DNA of 64,000 nt, from positions 15,335,309-15,399,308 of the forward strand of contig CM043959.1 of the NCBI GenBank assembly GCA_014529385.2. The letters are read 5' to 3'. The stretch is from Adiantum capillus-veneris. Its lineage: Eukaryota; Streptophyta; Polypodiopsida; Polypodiales; Pteridaceae. Made by a program: the position numbers and the translations under genes. This document shows positions 10,736 to 21,351 of this stretch, piece after piece. Under the pieces are notes generated by a model. The model ran no database searches. It saw only the letters and a program-made list of their open reading frames with translations, and was not told where the DNA came from. How positions within the stretch are numbered: the first letter of the stretch is position 1; the number at the start of each line of letters is the position of its first letter.

Positions 10736-11686
10736 ATGTCTTCCGGCACTCGCAAGGGTTCTTCTTCTTCAACAAGGTCCACAACCATTGTGGAAAATGA
10801 TCCAAAATCTCCTAAGTATGGAGATAGCAACACAACCACCCAACCAACGACATCGGAAACCATGATCATGGCGTACTTGGTATCATTGCAAGAGACCGTA
10901 AACAAACAAGGCGAAGACTTACGAGCACTTACAATGGAGAATGGCACACTAAGGGTACTTGTGGTTGAGAATGAGAATCTCAAGAGGACACTTGAGATGC
11001 AAACAACACGTTTGATGCAACTTGAAGAGGAAGTCAAGGAATGTAAACGCTCTCTTGTGGACTTGAATGCTTTGAAGGAGCGGATGAGCAAAGTAGAGCA
11101 TGACCATGTATTGAAAGAGGAGAAATTTGACACTATGAGCCGGGATGTATGCGACATGAAAAATGTATGCACAAACAAGTCTTGGGCTGATGTATGTGGT
11201 AGAAATGTGGTTTCTAATTCCTCACTCATGCAAGCTATGGTTCAAACAAAGAATGTTGAGAATGTAGATGTGGAGGAGTTGAAGGAACGGGAGCGACGTT
11301 CCAAGAACATTGTTATTCGTGGAATTCCCGAAGAGAAGTTAGAGACACCTCCTTCTCTTGCCATTGTTATTGAAGATTTCTTCAAAACCCACTTTGGCAT
11401 GTCCGGAGTTATGGTCTATGGAGCACATAGAGTGGGGAAGCGAGGAGCTCCTCGCTCGGGAGAACGGCCAATTGTATGCACCATGCCGGATGAGACCAAG
11501 CGAAAGATTATCCTTGATAATAGTTGGATCTATTTGAGGAATACAAAATGTTTTGTATGTGAAGATCGCACTATTAAGCAACAAAATATGCGTCGCAAGG
11601 CATATGAGGAAAAGAATAATAAAAACAAGGAAATCTCTCATGAAGAAAATGTGCCCAAGGAGGAGGCAAGTCTCTCAAGAAAATAG
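10736..11686 (+). CDS. LINE ORF1 protein (coiled coil plus RRM-like domain)
   Basis: An intact 316-codon frame. Residues 1-45 are Ser/Thr-rich and low in complexity. Residues about 50-135 form a heptad-rich coiled coil, expected to trimerise. Residues about 185-285 hold an RRM-like and C-terminal domain of the L1 ORF1p type, with RSKNIVIRGIPEE, VYGAHRVGKRG and RPIVCTMPDETKRKIIL. The tail is Lys/Glu-rich. Such proteins coat LINE RNA and act as chaperones. No CCHC zinc knuckle is seen, unlike many flowering-plant L1 ORF1 proteins. The TAG stop (11684-11686) is in the same frame as ORF2. Confidence 0.8.
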   Translation: MSSGTRKGSSSSTRSTTIVENDPKSPKYGDSNTTTQPTTSETMIMAYLVSLQETVNKQGEDLRALTMENGTLRVLVVENENLKRTLEMQTTRLMQLEEEVKECKRSLVDLNALKERMSKVEHDHVLKEEKFDTMSRDVCDMKNVCTNKSWADVCGRNVVSNSSLMQAMVQTKNVENVDVEELKERERRSKNIVIRGIPEEKLETPPSLAIVIEDFFKTHFGMSGVMVYGAHRVGKRGAPRSGERPIVCTMPDETKRKIILDNSWIYLRNTKCFVCEDRTIKQQNMRRKAYEEKNNKNKEISHEENVPKEEASLSRK

Positions 11687-11692
11687 GGATGC

Positions 11693-14600
11693 GTGACCTA
11701 TGAGACCGAGTTACAATTGAAAATATGCTTTTGGAATTGTAATGGATACCCATGGAATGCGGGGGTTGGCATTGATGAACTAACAAGCAAAGCCGATGTT
11801 GTACTTCTTGTTGAAACTTGGGAGCATGATACACAAAGGATTAACGGCTTGGAGGATTACAATGTACATTCATTGATGTGGTCAAAGAATCTCAAGCAAC
11901 GAAGAGGACAAGGAGGGTTAGCATGTATGGTTAAGAAAGGATTGGAAGATTTTGTATCAATTGTGAAAGATGACAAGTACAAACGTTATGTATGGCTGAA
12001 AATTATGACACCAAAAAGAGCACCCATTTTTGTAGCCGGTTGCTACATTCCTCATCATGATTCTCCCTTTTATGCTTGCATGGATAGAGATCAACCATTT
12101 TCTGATTTGGAAGAGGACATTGCTTATTTCAAAGGTGAAGGTGATGTTATTGTATTTGGGGATATGAATGCTCGCACAAAAACATTGCAACATGATACTC
12201 AACAATTTGATATGCCATACATTTCAAGGGAGTTGGAGGAAGTTCACTTGTATGATCGTACTTCAATGGATGAGAAAGAGCCGGATCACTATGGAAAGTT
12301 ACTTTTACACATGTGTAATAGCACGGGTATGCTCATTGCCAATGGTGTATCTTTGTGGAGTGGAACCAATGGATTTACATGTAGAAGACATAATGGGGAT
12401 AGTGTGATTGACTATATGCTACTCTCTGAAGCCATCATGTATCGCATAAAGAGTTTTATGTTTGGTCAATGGACCCCGGAATCCGACCATCGCACCTTAT
12501 GTATTGACCTTTCATGTGGAGAAGCAACTAAGCATGATAATCTCAGCCAAAGGAAAGAGAAGTTATCACTATGTATGGATTTCAAACGGGCACCAATGTA
12601 CATTGAAATGGTTGAGCAAAAATTATGGATGACAAAGCTTCAATGTGATGCACCATTGGAAACTAAATGGGAAGCTTTCAAGAAAGCTATTTGTTCTTGT
12701 GCGGAAGAATGCTTTGCCATAAAGCATCTCCATGGTATCAACAAAGATAGATCACGCAAAAGGTGGTTTGATAAAGAATGTCAAGATGCTCGAAAGTCCT
12801 TGATAAAGCTTGATGCAACTATGGACAAAGACAACTATCAAAGTCATTTGCATACATACAAGGCATTGATTCAAAAGAAGAGAAGAAGATGGGAAGTAAA
12901 GCAACAAGAATTTCAAGTCCAAGAAAAGGCACATGCATGTGGAAGATTTTGGAGAAACTTGAGAGGCAAGCGGGTTGAGAATTTTGGTAACTTGAGTCTA
13001 GTGGATATGTACACACATTGTAGGCAATTATATGAGCAAGAAAATACTGAAAAAATGCCATTTTATGGTTCACTCCCATGTATGCCGTCTTTTTTTACTA
13101 TTGAGGATGTATGCGGTGGGCTTGAAAAGTTGGCCACTCGCAAAGCGGGAGATCTTCAAGGTATCAAGCCGGAGATGATCAAATGGACGGGAGATTTTAC
13201 CCATGAGTGGATGTGTGATATGTTCAACCTTGCACTTCAACATGGTATGCCTTATGATTGGAGTACTAATTGGGTTAAGCCTTTGCATAAAGGAGGGGAT
13301 GTAAAGAATGTAAGCAACTACCGGACTATAATGATTAGGTCTCTTATGGCAAAGTTATTTGGGTGCATAATGGAGATGAAATTGAGTGATTGGGCTGAAG
13401 AGAATGACAAGCGTGCAAAGGGACAAGCGGGTTTTCGTCGATGCCATAGCACCATTGATCATCTTGTCACTCTTCGTGTTCTCATGAGGAAAGTCGGTTG
13501 AAAGGCAAGCGATTGTATTGTTGTTTTGTGGACTTTAAGAAAGCCTTTGATATGATTCCACGTAACAATTTGTGGAGAAGGATGGAAGAACTCCAAGTGC
13601 CAAGTGAGTTTATGCTTGCGGTTTCTCGAATCTATGAGAAGGTGATTTGTCAATTGTGCATGGGAAGAGAAATTTCAGAAATTTTTGTAAGCACTATTGG
13701 GGTTAAACAAGGATGTCCATTGTCACCAACTCTCTTTGGTCTATGCATCGATCAATTGGAACAAATGGTACTTGACTTTATGCAAGAAGAAGGCATTGAA
13801 GAGGTCACTATTTGCAATGCGGTAATCATGCTTTTGTTGTATGCGGATGATGTAGTGCTTCTAGCACACACTTTAGAAGATGCACAAAAGCTTATGGTTG
13901 TCCTTGAGAACTTTTGCTTGCATAGTGGGCTGATTGTAAATGAATCCAAAACAAAGGTTATGCTTGTGAAAACCAACCATAAGGAGAAGCCATGCATTGT
14001 GTACAACAACGAGACACTTGAAGTTGTTGAGAGCTTTAAGTACCTTGGCCTTGAGGTTCCATCCAATCACAAGTGGCATGAATGTGCTATGCGTCGTTTG
14101 GAAGCGGGAAAGAGAGCATATTATGCATTTGAGAACATGTGTAATGCGGGAAACATCAAGTGTTGGGTTCTCAAGAAGTATCTTTTTGATGCATTGGTGA
14201 CACCGGTTCTTCTTTATGGAGTTGAAGTGTGGGGTGGGAGCATCTGAAAGTCTACTTGGAAAGAGTTTGAGAATGTCAAAAAGCGTTTTCTTACAAACTT
14301 TCTCCAAGTTAAGACACAAACACCATATACGCTCCTACTTCTTGAGTCGGGATCTCTTCCAATTGAGGTTATGGGCATGGAGAGGGTTGTGGAGTACATG
14401 ATAAAGATGCGTCAAAACCCCTCACATCGACTTCCTACAATTGCATGGGAAGCAAGCAAAAAAGTTCAAAAGACGCATAAAAGCAAGATCTTGAGCACGG
14501 GATGGATGCAAGACATAAAGAAGTGGTTTGGGAGATGGGATGCATTACACTTGCTACATGATGCTTCAATTGACTCTCAAGTGAATGAAGCTTTTCTACA

Positions 14601-15084
14601 ACGCCAATGTATTACGGCTTGGGAGAAATCCGGTGGGTCACGCTTCATACATTACACCACCTATATTGCCCCTAACTACAAAACCATGTTCTTCGCTGAG
14701 AGAGGAAACCGTACTCACACTTACATGCTTGAGCCTATTCCCTTGTCCGCGATACGCACTATCGCAGCAATTCGGCTTAGCTCCCATTTTCTTCGATGCG
14801 AGATAGGGCGTTGGGGCAATGGAGAAGAGTCCAATCGATTGTGCACATTATGCTCACTGCAAGTTCGAGAGTCTGAGTACCACACACTACTAGAGTGCTC
14901 AGCTTTTGATCACATCCGAACTTGCTTCTCTCACATTTTCAGCCATAACTTAGACCTACACACTTTCCTCTCCCAACCAAAGTGTGGGCTCTCCATTGCG
15001 ACTCTCATCACTACAATTTTGGAGCATCGAGAGTCACTCATCAGCCGTACACATACTACATCACATGTAACTTTGGTCCCATAG
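11693..15084 (+). pseudogene. LINE ORF2: endonuclease - reverse transcriptase (two lesions)
   Basis: ORF2 begins in the ORF1 frame just after its TAG and has no nearby in-frame ATG. An AP-type endonuclease occupies 11720-12520 with WNCNG, LLVETW, GDMNAR, SVIDYML and a final SDHRTL motif. The reverse transcriptase follows; its N part lies in 13090-13500 and its core in 13498-14247, with the catalytic YADD at 13840-13851. A C-terminal zinc segment, CTLCSLQVRESEYH followed by LLEC, lies near 14857-14900, as in plant L1 elements. Two lesions are visible: a one-base deletion near 13487, and an in-frame TGA at 14245-14247. This copy is therefore not autonomous, but it looks fairly young. Confidence 0.88.
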
Positions 15085-15124
15085 GTCATATTTGACCTCC
15101 GAGGACGATAATAAAATCTATCTA

Positions 15125-15130
<6 letters not shown>

Positions 15131-15212
<82 letters not shown>
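15131..15212. repeat. TC microsatellite at LINE 3' end
   Basis: About 40 TC units follow short TATC repeats and the LINE poly(A) signal. It merges the LINE tail with the target microsatellite. Confidence 0.95.
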
Positions 15213-15218
<6 letters not shown>

Positions 15219-15808
15219 AATGCAAATGAGCTTATGTTGCCCCATTTGACTATATGTCCCAGTCTACCCAGAATGCCCCATTTATACTTACCTCCATTGA
15301 TTATATCTTGTTGTTCATATCACCTGCGGTTCGAACCGTTTGTCATTCTGACACTCGGTTTACAAATGGCGTTCGATTTGCAGTTTTGATCTTTCAGAAG
15401 TTGGCTCAAAATTCATCTTGTGTCGAATCTTTCCATAGTTGTCATGTTTGAAGTCCTCGCTTTGAAGTTTCGGCGTTTGCTTTCAAAAGTCAATTCCGAC
15501 TTTCCTGGATCGACTTATCAAATTTTTGTTGATTATTTGTTGTTTTTTGCTTTTTTGTAAAAGAAAATTATTTACAATGATTATTAGTCCGCCAAAAATT
15601 AGCCAAAATTAGTGTCGCCTCCCTTATATACATACTCTTATTCAGGTATTAGATGGTGACGGTATGGCTCATGATTATGCTAACTAAGAGTTTGTCAGAC
15701 TCTGAAAAACTTATTGTGTGTTTTTTAAAGAAAAAAAAAAGGAAAGGAAAAGAAAAGAAAAGAAGTAAGATGATAATAATAATATATACAACTGATAATT
15801 CTGTCGCA
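15213..15808 (-). repeat. LTR3, copy A (3' LTR of element E3)
   Basis: On the minus strand it begins TGCGACAG right after a polypurine tract (15809-15822, AAGGGGGGAAAA). A TATA-like ATATAAGGGAGG box lies near 15625 (TATAAAAGGGAGG in copy B near 37040). The far edge is not fixed, because the TC tract and LINE interrupt it. A TTCA end near 15216 is possible, but comparison with LTR1 and LTR2 lengths suggests that it could extend further in copy B. Confidence 0.5.
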
Positions 15809-15849
15809 TTTTCCCCCCTTCCTAGAGTGAGTTGTCCCCGACGAACATG

Positions 15850-16974
15850 TGTCAGAGTGCTTGGGAACAAAGCGGGTGTCTGTCCATAGCCGTATAGTGT
15901 GGCTCTATGATGCTGATGGAGGATATGCATGGGGAAACAAAATGTTGTGCAAGAGAGAGGTGCCGAACAATATGTTCAGTGGCTGTTGGTGGCGAGGTTC
16001 CCTAAAAGCTACGTGGTTCGAACAATAGTAATTGGAGAAGACGCGCTTTATGTTTGACTGTGATTGGCAAAAGTTTTGATGCTGATGGTTGGGTTGCTTT
16101 TTGGATTTTTTTTTGGGCTGCCACCGAAATTTCTTGAGCATTGTGAAAGCGAGGTTGTTTTGGTTGCCATACCCACTTGACAGTGTTTGGATGTCGAACA
16201 TAGTGGTCCATTGGGTTAGGTTGTGTGACGACAGTGGTGGGCAATTTGTGGTGGTTTAATTTTTTCTATAGGCAATGTAGGCTCACGTGTATTGGTTTGT
16301 CGTTTAGGTATCCACAATTTCCTAAGCTTGGTTTTCATGATTGATTTTTTAACCCATATTTCCTTGACCATGGTGGCGGAGTAGCGCTGAGCTGGTGCAT
16401 GTGGTGATGGTAGAGGTTCCCAGACATGGCCTGTTTGTACAAATGGCATGGCGAAATATTGGCCCTCGTGTTCGAGGAGAAAAGTATTGTCCTGCCAGTT
16501 TGGCGTGGCTTGATAAGTGCGCATACATGGCACTCCTAGAATAACTACTTCGTTAAGATGTTGATCTTCGACCACATGAAATTGATGTGGATAAACGGTC
16601 TAGCAATGGTGATTGGTAAATTTATGTGGCCCAGACTGTCCATAGTGCCTTTGTTTGCTACTTTGAACCCCATAGTGTTGGGCATTAGAGGTTCCTACGT
16701 GATTTTTTTGAAAGTGGAGTAGTTAACCACATTAGCTCTAGCCCTTTTTTCCACTAAGGCTCTTTCGGTGGTGCTGTCGGCAAGTTGTAAATGAATGCGT
16801 AGATCCATTCCTCCTAACCATGTAGCTTCCGTTTGTATGGATGCTATCGGAGCATTCTGAATAGCAACGTCCTGTTGTGCTTTCCTCTGGAAGTTTGCTT
16901 GTTCTTTGCGTTTTAATATTTTGAGTTTGGCTTCCTGCTGTGCTTGTTCCCAAATGTCCTGTGCTTGACGTCTA
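15850..16974 (-). pseudogene. E3 tail: retropepsin-like domain with WVPK-type motifs, copy A
   Basis: This minus-strand frame with several stops matches the C-terminal region of element Y (50577-51780). It starts QAQDIWEQAQQEAKLKILKR, followed by GGMDLRIHLQLAD. The position of the protease active site reads ALVEKRARANVV, so Asp is replaced by Glu and Gly is lost. Then come HLNEVVILGVPCMRTY (compare ILGxPW in retropepsins) and two basic motifs, KEIWVKKS and KLWIPKR. Upstream coding sequence is cut by LTR2 at 16975, so the integrase part is missing. The frame runs into the polypurine tract before LTR3. Copy B is 37243-38396. Confidence 0.6.
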
Positions 16975-17917
16975 TGTGGGATGCATTTCTAACCTCACCA
17001 TCCTATCTTATTGAAGTATTAGTGAGAACCACGATTAATTTGTAAAACCATGGGATGAAGCTGACTCGACTAGTGCATAGGGATACAAGAGGTTCTCAAT
17101 CTCTCGAAAAACAACTATCAACTCGCATCTAACTCAAGCTACACTCAAGTGACTGAAATCACCAAAAGCTAATCACTCATCGACAAGCAAATCACATCCG
17201 TTACAGCATCTAATGACATCCAAACGTAACGAAACTTCTAGGACAAGTTAATAAGATCTAAGCACACATGCTTATGGTCTCAAACCCCACTTTAGGTCAA
17301 GTTTCAAAATCGTGATTATTAACAGCAGTGGATTTTTGACCTAGTCGTTTTCGACCCAAAATGCATCTAAATGCTTAGCAATGATGCCACAATACCCCAA
17401 CTATGCTTAGTTTTTGATTTAAAAGTGTAAATTCCTAGTTATGATGAAATTAGACCGCAGATCAACGACGCCAAAAGCTACAAAATACTGTGAATGGCTT
17501 ACGTCAATGCGTAGAGCTCTTACCTGCGGTTGCAATGCAACAAACACAATCGCAATGTACAACCGGAAAGGGAGTAGGAAGCGCGAGAAGGAAAGAAGTG
17601 AGCGTTGTTAGCTCACGCTATGTATTTCTTATCCAAAAACTAATAAAAAACTTACAAAAATTGGCTTTTATACCTTAGCCAAGGTTTTTGGGTGGTCAAA
17701 ACTACTAATCTGGAGTGGTCAAAACTACTAATCTGGAGGTTCTACCAAAGCTGGGTGATAACTGGCTGATACAATCTGGAAGCTTGTAGCCCTGGCTCAT
17801 TAATTACAAAGTTTATCTGAGAAAATAGGAGTTACAATATTCCTGATTTATCAAAATAATAAATGTTTTACAAAGAGAACTTCAAAAAATGGTGTCCATA
17901 TTAGCTTGCTGCTAACA
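16975..17917 (-). repeat. LTR2 (3' LTR of element E2), copy A
   Basis: The minus strand begins TGTTAGCAGCAAGC right after a G-rich tract (17918-17930) and ends ATGCATCCCACA, about 943 bp with TG...CA ends. A TATA box lies at 17666-17672 (minus sense TATAAAA). A degenerate E2-type palindrome with core ATCGTGAT is at 17309-17316. Beyond its end (lower coordinates) the sequence is E3 coding DNA, so E2 probably inserted into E3. Copy B is 38397-39330. Confidence 0.65.
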
Positions 17918-17930
17918 TTCCCCCCCTCCT
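17918..17930 (-). other. Polypurine tract of E2, copy A
   Basis: The minus strand reads AGGAGGGGGGGAA immediately before the TG of LTR2. It is the expected priming site for plus-strand synthesis. The copy B equivalent is 39331-39343. Confidence 0.65.
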
Positions 17931-17956
17931 CGCTTGTGTCGTCCCTTGACACAGCT

Positions 17957-19366
17957 TTATGGGCTGAAATAGTCTTCGGGTTGACGGCTGGTGAGGCGAT
18001 CTTTAAGCGTGTCCAGTGCCTTCTGGTATCTGATTCTTCTTTCTTTGTCGGGCACTTGCAGAAATTGCATTGTTACTTTATTGTTCAGCTCCACCGCCGC
18101 TGAGTAGCCTACAAACCTAGATGTTAGGTTGCTGATCATCGGTGCAAATATCTTCGTTCGCTAGGTGAAGAATCCAGTGTAGAATGCTTCTTCAAAGGCC
18201 ATCATATTATTCAATGGCAAGAACATACATCTGGCATAGAATCCATAAAGGACTTCTTCTGAAGGTTGGCCACTCAGATCGTAGCATAAGCCTTTGTTTC
18301 CTTCCAAAAACGATAGCCATGGGGCTCTTGTTTGCTCAGGCTCATTAAAACTTGTATACATGTTAGCAACATTCTGTAGATCTTACATAACATGGCACAA
18401 GAGAGGTTTGGTAGACTCTTGAAGAAAGACATGGCACCCATTAGGGTTTTCACCATGTATTCCTCTGTTTCTTGGCCTCTATCTGGAGCTGGCAACCTAG
18501 GGAAGTTAAGCCAAGTTGGCCTCTTCTTTTGCAATGCTTCATGTGCTTGCCATGTCCTTACTCTGGGTATAGGACAGAAGGCTGGATCTCTTTGAAGGGT
18601 TGCAGGTGCTCTTGTGAACATAATCAGGTATCTCGGATTCTTGTTCAGCCAGCTTAGCCTCCACTTTGGGCGGTCTTTATCTGCGCCATCTTCTTGTATA
18701 TCTTTGTATAGCCTTTCTTTCACCTGTAATAATTCCACTTTGATGAGAGGGTACGGTAGGGATTGTTGATGCCTATGAGCGTTGATCTGATTGGGAGTGA
18801 GTTGAGTGACGTTGACAAAGTGTAAAACTCTCAACTCCCAATCCATTGCGGCTTTCCACTGCTCATCCATCTCTAGGGTGATCTTCTCCTTCAATGTGTC
18901 TTCTTCAGCTTTTGACAGCTGGACCTTTGACACTATATCTTCATCCGTGATGTTAATCTGAAAATCTTCATCACCACTCGGATTTGCTGTGGACTGTGTC
19001 TCAAACTCAGCAAACAAGACCGAGGGTATGTCAATCTGTGGCGGCTTTGAAGTGACTACCTCTTCCTGCATGTATGGTTTCCCATCTCTGAGGAGTTGAT
19101 TAATTTGCTTTAGTTCTGCTATCTCCTTTAGAATCTCTTCCTCTCCTTGAACTCGCATCAGTGCCAGGTCCCTGTGTTGTGACTGTTGTAGATTTAATTC
19201 CAATTCAAGGTGTTTGTTTTTCTTCTCTAGTGCCTTGTACACTTCGTCAGTTCCTTTGATCAAGGCCAGGGCTGGATTTTCTCTGATTTGTCGTAAGAAC
19301 ATTGCCTGATCATTTATACGCTGTTCAGAGTATTGTAACAAGGCATTGGCAACATCTAATTGCACC
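17957..19366 (-). pseudogene. E2 ORF1, C-terminal part, copy A (truncated)
   Basis: The frame 18274-19365 (363 codons) is open and covers the central coiled coil (IRENPALALIKGTDEVYKALEKK, then Gln/Glu/Leu-rich sequence) and the start of the C-terminal domain (PKWRLSWLNKNPRYLIMFTR). A frameshift near 18280 leads into LPLNNMMAFEEAFYTGFF, a stop, and a final frame ending EDYFSP with TAA at 17957-17959. The N-terminal half is missing, because copy A changes to copia-derived sequence at 19366; copy B retains it (to 42966). The last domain matches that of E1 ORF1 (EAFMTGFF). Confidence 0.75.
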
Positions 19367-19417
19367 CAGGTGTTGTTGGTGAGGTGGTTTTTCTTTCTAG
19401 TTTGCTACATTGTGCTC

Positions 19418-21079
19418 ATGGCAGAGACAGGTGATCGCTCAGATTATGATCTCTCCGAAATGTGAATGTTTGATGGGTCAGACTTTGCAACATGGAGAGA
19501 GTGTATGCTTGATGCATTGACACAGCGAGGGTTGCATCGACCATTGAGTGGTGATGCAGGTAGACCTTCAACCATGTTTGACAATCAGTGGCAGGAGTTA
19601 GAGGAGATGGCACTATCTACACTCTCTTTGCACCTTGCGGAATCTGTATATGCTCTTGTTATGTATGAGACTACTTTGAGAGCACCTTGGCGCAGATTAC
19701 ATGATATGTATGATAGATCTGAGTCATCAAGGACTCATGTGAGACATGTACATTCACGAGTACATCGACAGGTGACATGTTGGTATTGTGGTCATTCTGG
19801 ACACGTTATACGACGCTGTTTTTGTCGTATGCAACATCGTAGGAGACATGACAGTCTCAGAGATGTATGTTGTGATGCCATGGACTCAATTGCTTTGACA
19901 GTTGAGGCAGATGTAGTGTCGGAGTATATTAGTGACGGGGATGTCACTTTTACCTCGAGCTATGAAGGAGATGCTATACATGTGGATAGTGCACTCCCTT
20001 CTCAGTGGTTGCTAGACGCAGATGCTATGTTCCATGTCACGCAGCATTGTGAATGGTTTTGTAGCTATTCTAGCGGGATGCTTGGCAGTGTACGTTTGAC
20101 CGATGGATCGGTGCATGCGATAGCAGGTGCAGGAGATGTGAGACTGTCATTACCGAGTGGTGCATCTTACTTGTTACGACATGTGCGCTATGTACCAGAT
20201 TTGACAGTGAGTTTGATCTCGATTGGTCAGCTTAGAGATTGTGGATGTCAAATTTCGCTATGAGAGCGAGATTTTGTGATGCATTTGGGTTCGCTAGTGA
20301 TTGCGAGAGGTGCCAGGAGTGGTACAGGTTACCCATTGCATGTGGATCATGGGAGAGATGGTGTTGTCTCTGTTATCATGCAGCCAGGTAGAGAGCAAAA
20401 GAGCAGGCGAGTCTCTTTTGCTTGTGGGTTGCAGGATGCTTTGCATGGAGTGCAGAGCAGTGACCTTGTTGTGCAGGTTGCGTCTACGGATGCACAGGTA
20501 GAGCGGGATAGCTCTAGTGAGTCACAACAGGATCAGTCATTAGAGGTGATGACAGAGATGACTCACATGGATGCTGAGATGTTGGCTATTGTGGCGTCAT
20601 TTCTTGATATGCTTATGCCAGAGCTTGATGCAGATTCAGGACAGATGGATACTCTTGGTACACATGTGATATGTGGTGGGCACGAGGAGTCACTCCACAG
20701 CTCGGAGTCAGAGTGCCATGGTCTCTATGATAGGGGACAAGATTGCCATGAGTTGAGTTCTGAGTTGGAGGTGGCAGAGGTTGCTAGGGTTGCATCAACA
20801 TTCAGTGTCCTCATGTACGAGATGCTGATCTCGAGGCCCGACATAGCAGCTGCAGTGGGAGCATTTGCAGCAGGGTTGATTAGTTGTTCGATGACTGATC
20901 TCGGCATAGAGCATAGGGGAGGTTTGCAGGTATTGGACCGATACTTGCAGGAGTGCATAAGCTCTTATAGACTCTTTGTGAAGCTTGGAGCTAGCTCTGT
21001 GTGGATTCCACAGCGGGATGTTTGTCTATCAGTAGAGCCGGATGCACTAGCTCATCGAGAGTCAATGGGCATAGGTTGA
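19418..21079 (+). pseudogene. TG1 Gag-like polyprotein (two in-frame stops)
   Basis: A single reading frame runs from ATG 19418 to 21079, broken only by TGA at 19463-19465 and 20261-20263. Its parts are: copia Gag N-terminal domain (MFDGSDFATWRECMLDAL), then a short linker and a CCHC knuckle, CWYCGHSGHVIRRC (about 19778-19819). A retropepsin-like region follows with WLLDADAMFHVT where active copia proteases have DSGA, so it is probably inactive, then RYVPDLTVSLISIGQL and LGSLVIARGARSGTGYPL of the pre-integrase region. After a Glu/Asp/Met-rich stretch it ends with an RT/RNase H remnant (SVLMYEMLISRPDIAAAVGA) and the terminus MGIG. It could still be read as capsid-like protein if the stops are recent. 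Confidence 0.75.
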
Positions 21080-21154
21080 GAGAATATCTCACCTTCTATT
21101 AGTTGTACACTAGTAGATCTTGCTTAAAGGCACATTGGCCTTTAAGTGGGAGGT

Positions 21155-21351
21155 TGTTGGGGTTAAGGCCTATGTGCCTTGACCGGTCGCCCAGGTCATG
21201 GGCGTCCGCCCACTGTTACCCTATACTTATAGTGAGTATAATGTATAGGGGGAGCTGCCACTTCACAGTCTCCCCACCCACATCGTGTGTGTGTCTCCTT
21301 CTCTCTCTCTCTCTCTCACTCTCCGTCTGTGGTGCTCCCCGATCCCCTTCA
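21155..21351 (+). repeat. TG1 3' LTR
   Basis: It starts TGTTGGGGTTAAGGCC after the tract TTTAAGTGGGAGGT, carries a short TC run at 21300-21317, and ends CCCCTTCA (197 bp). It resembles the 192-bp LTR of TG2 in its start, in the GGGCGTCCGCCCACT-like core and in its end. Gypsy Z sequence begins at 21352. Confidence 0.75.

Larger units (their letters stand above)
10508..15212 (+). mobile_element. L1-type LINE inserted in copy A only
   Basis: This non-LTR retrotransposon has a 5' UTR (10508-10735), ORF1 (10736-11686), ORF2 (11693-15084), a short 3' UTR with AATAAA at 15110-15115, and a 3' tail that passes from (TATC)n to (TC)n. Copy B has no LINE between its TC tract and the common flank GAATGCAAATGAGC, so the element inserted after the block was duplicated, or it was lost from copy B. 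Because both ends lie in TC repeat, a target-site duplication cannot be told from the microsatellite. The 5' UTR seems complete, since about 230 bases precede ORF1. Confidence 0.85.
1..19366. repeat. Segmental duplication, copy A
   Basis: This block reappears in the same orientation at 25637-40774. The first bases of the window match those at 25637 almost base for base, and matching continues through the palindrome field, LTR1, the E1 ORF1, its leader, LTR3, the E3 tail, LTR2 and the 3' part of the E2 ORF1. The copies differ by scattered substitutions and small indels, by the LINE found only in copy A, and by a rearrangement just upstream of that LINE. Similarity stops at about 19366, where copy A switches to copia-derived sequence while copy B continues into the E2 ORF1. 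The true left end lies outside the window. Both copies are riddled with stops, some shared and some private. Confidence 0.93.
19367..21351 (+). mobile_element. TG1: gag-only copia derivative, 5'-truncated
   Basis: The element contains a copia-type gag/zinc-knuckle/protease-like frame joined to a short remnant of the RT/RNase H region, then a polypurine tract (21147-21154) and one LTR (21155-21351). Integrase and most of RT are absent. TG2 (53024-56171) has the same layout, so this is a family of internally deleted, non-autonomous elements of the kind described as TR-GAG. Here the 5' LTR and leader are missing: gag starts about 50 bases after the junction with E2 ORF1. Confidence 0.75.

Noticed and set aside
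10699-11229. Minus-strand frame of 176 codons
   Set aside because: Antisense of LINE ORF1; it has no domain of its own.
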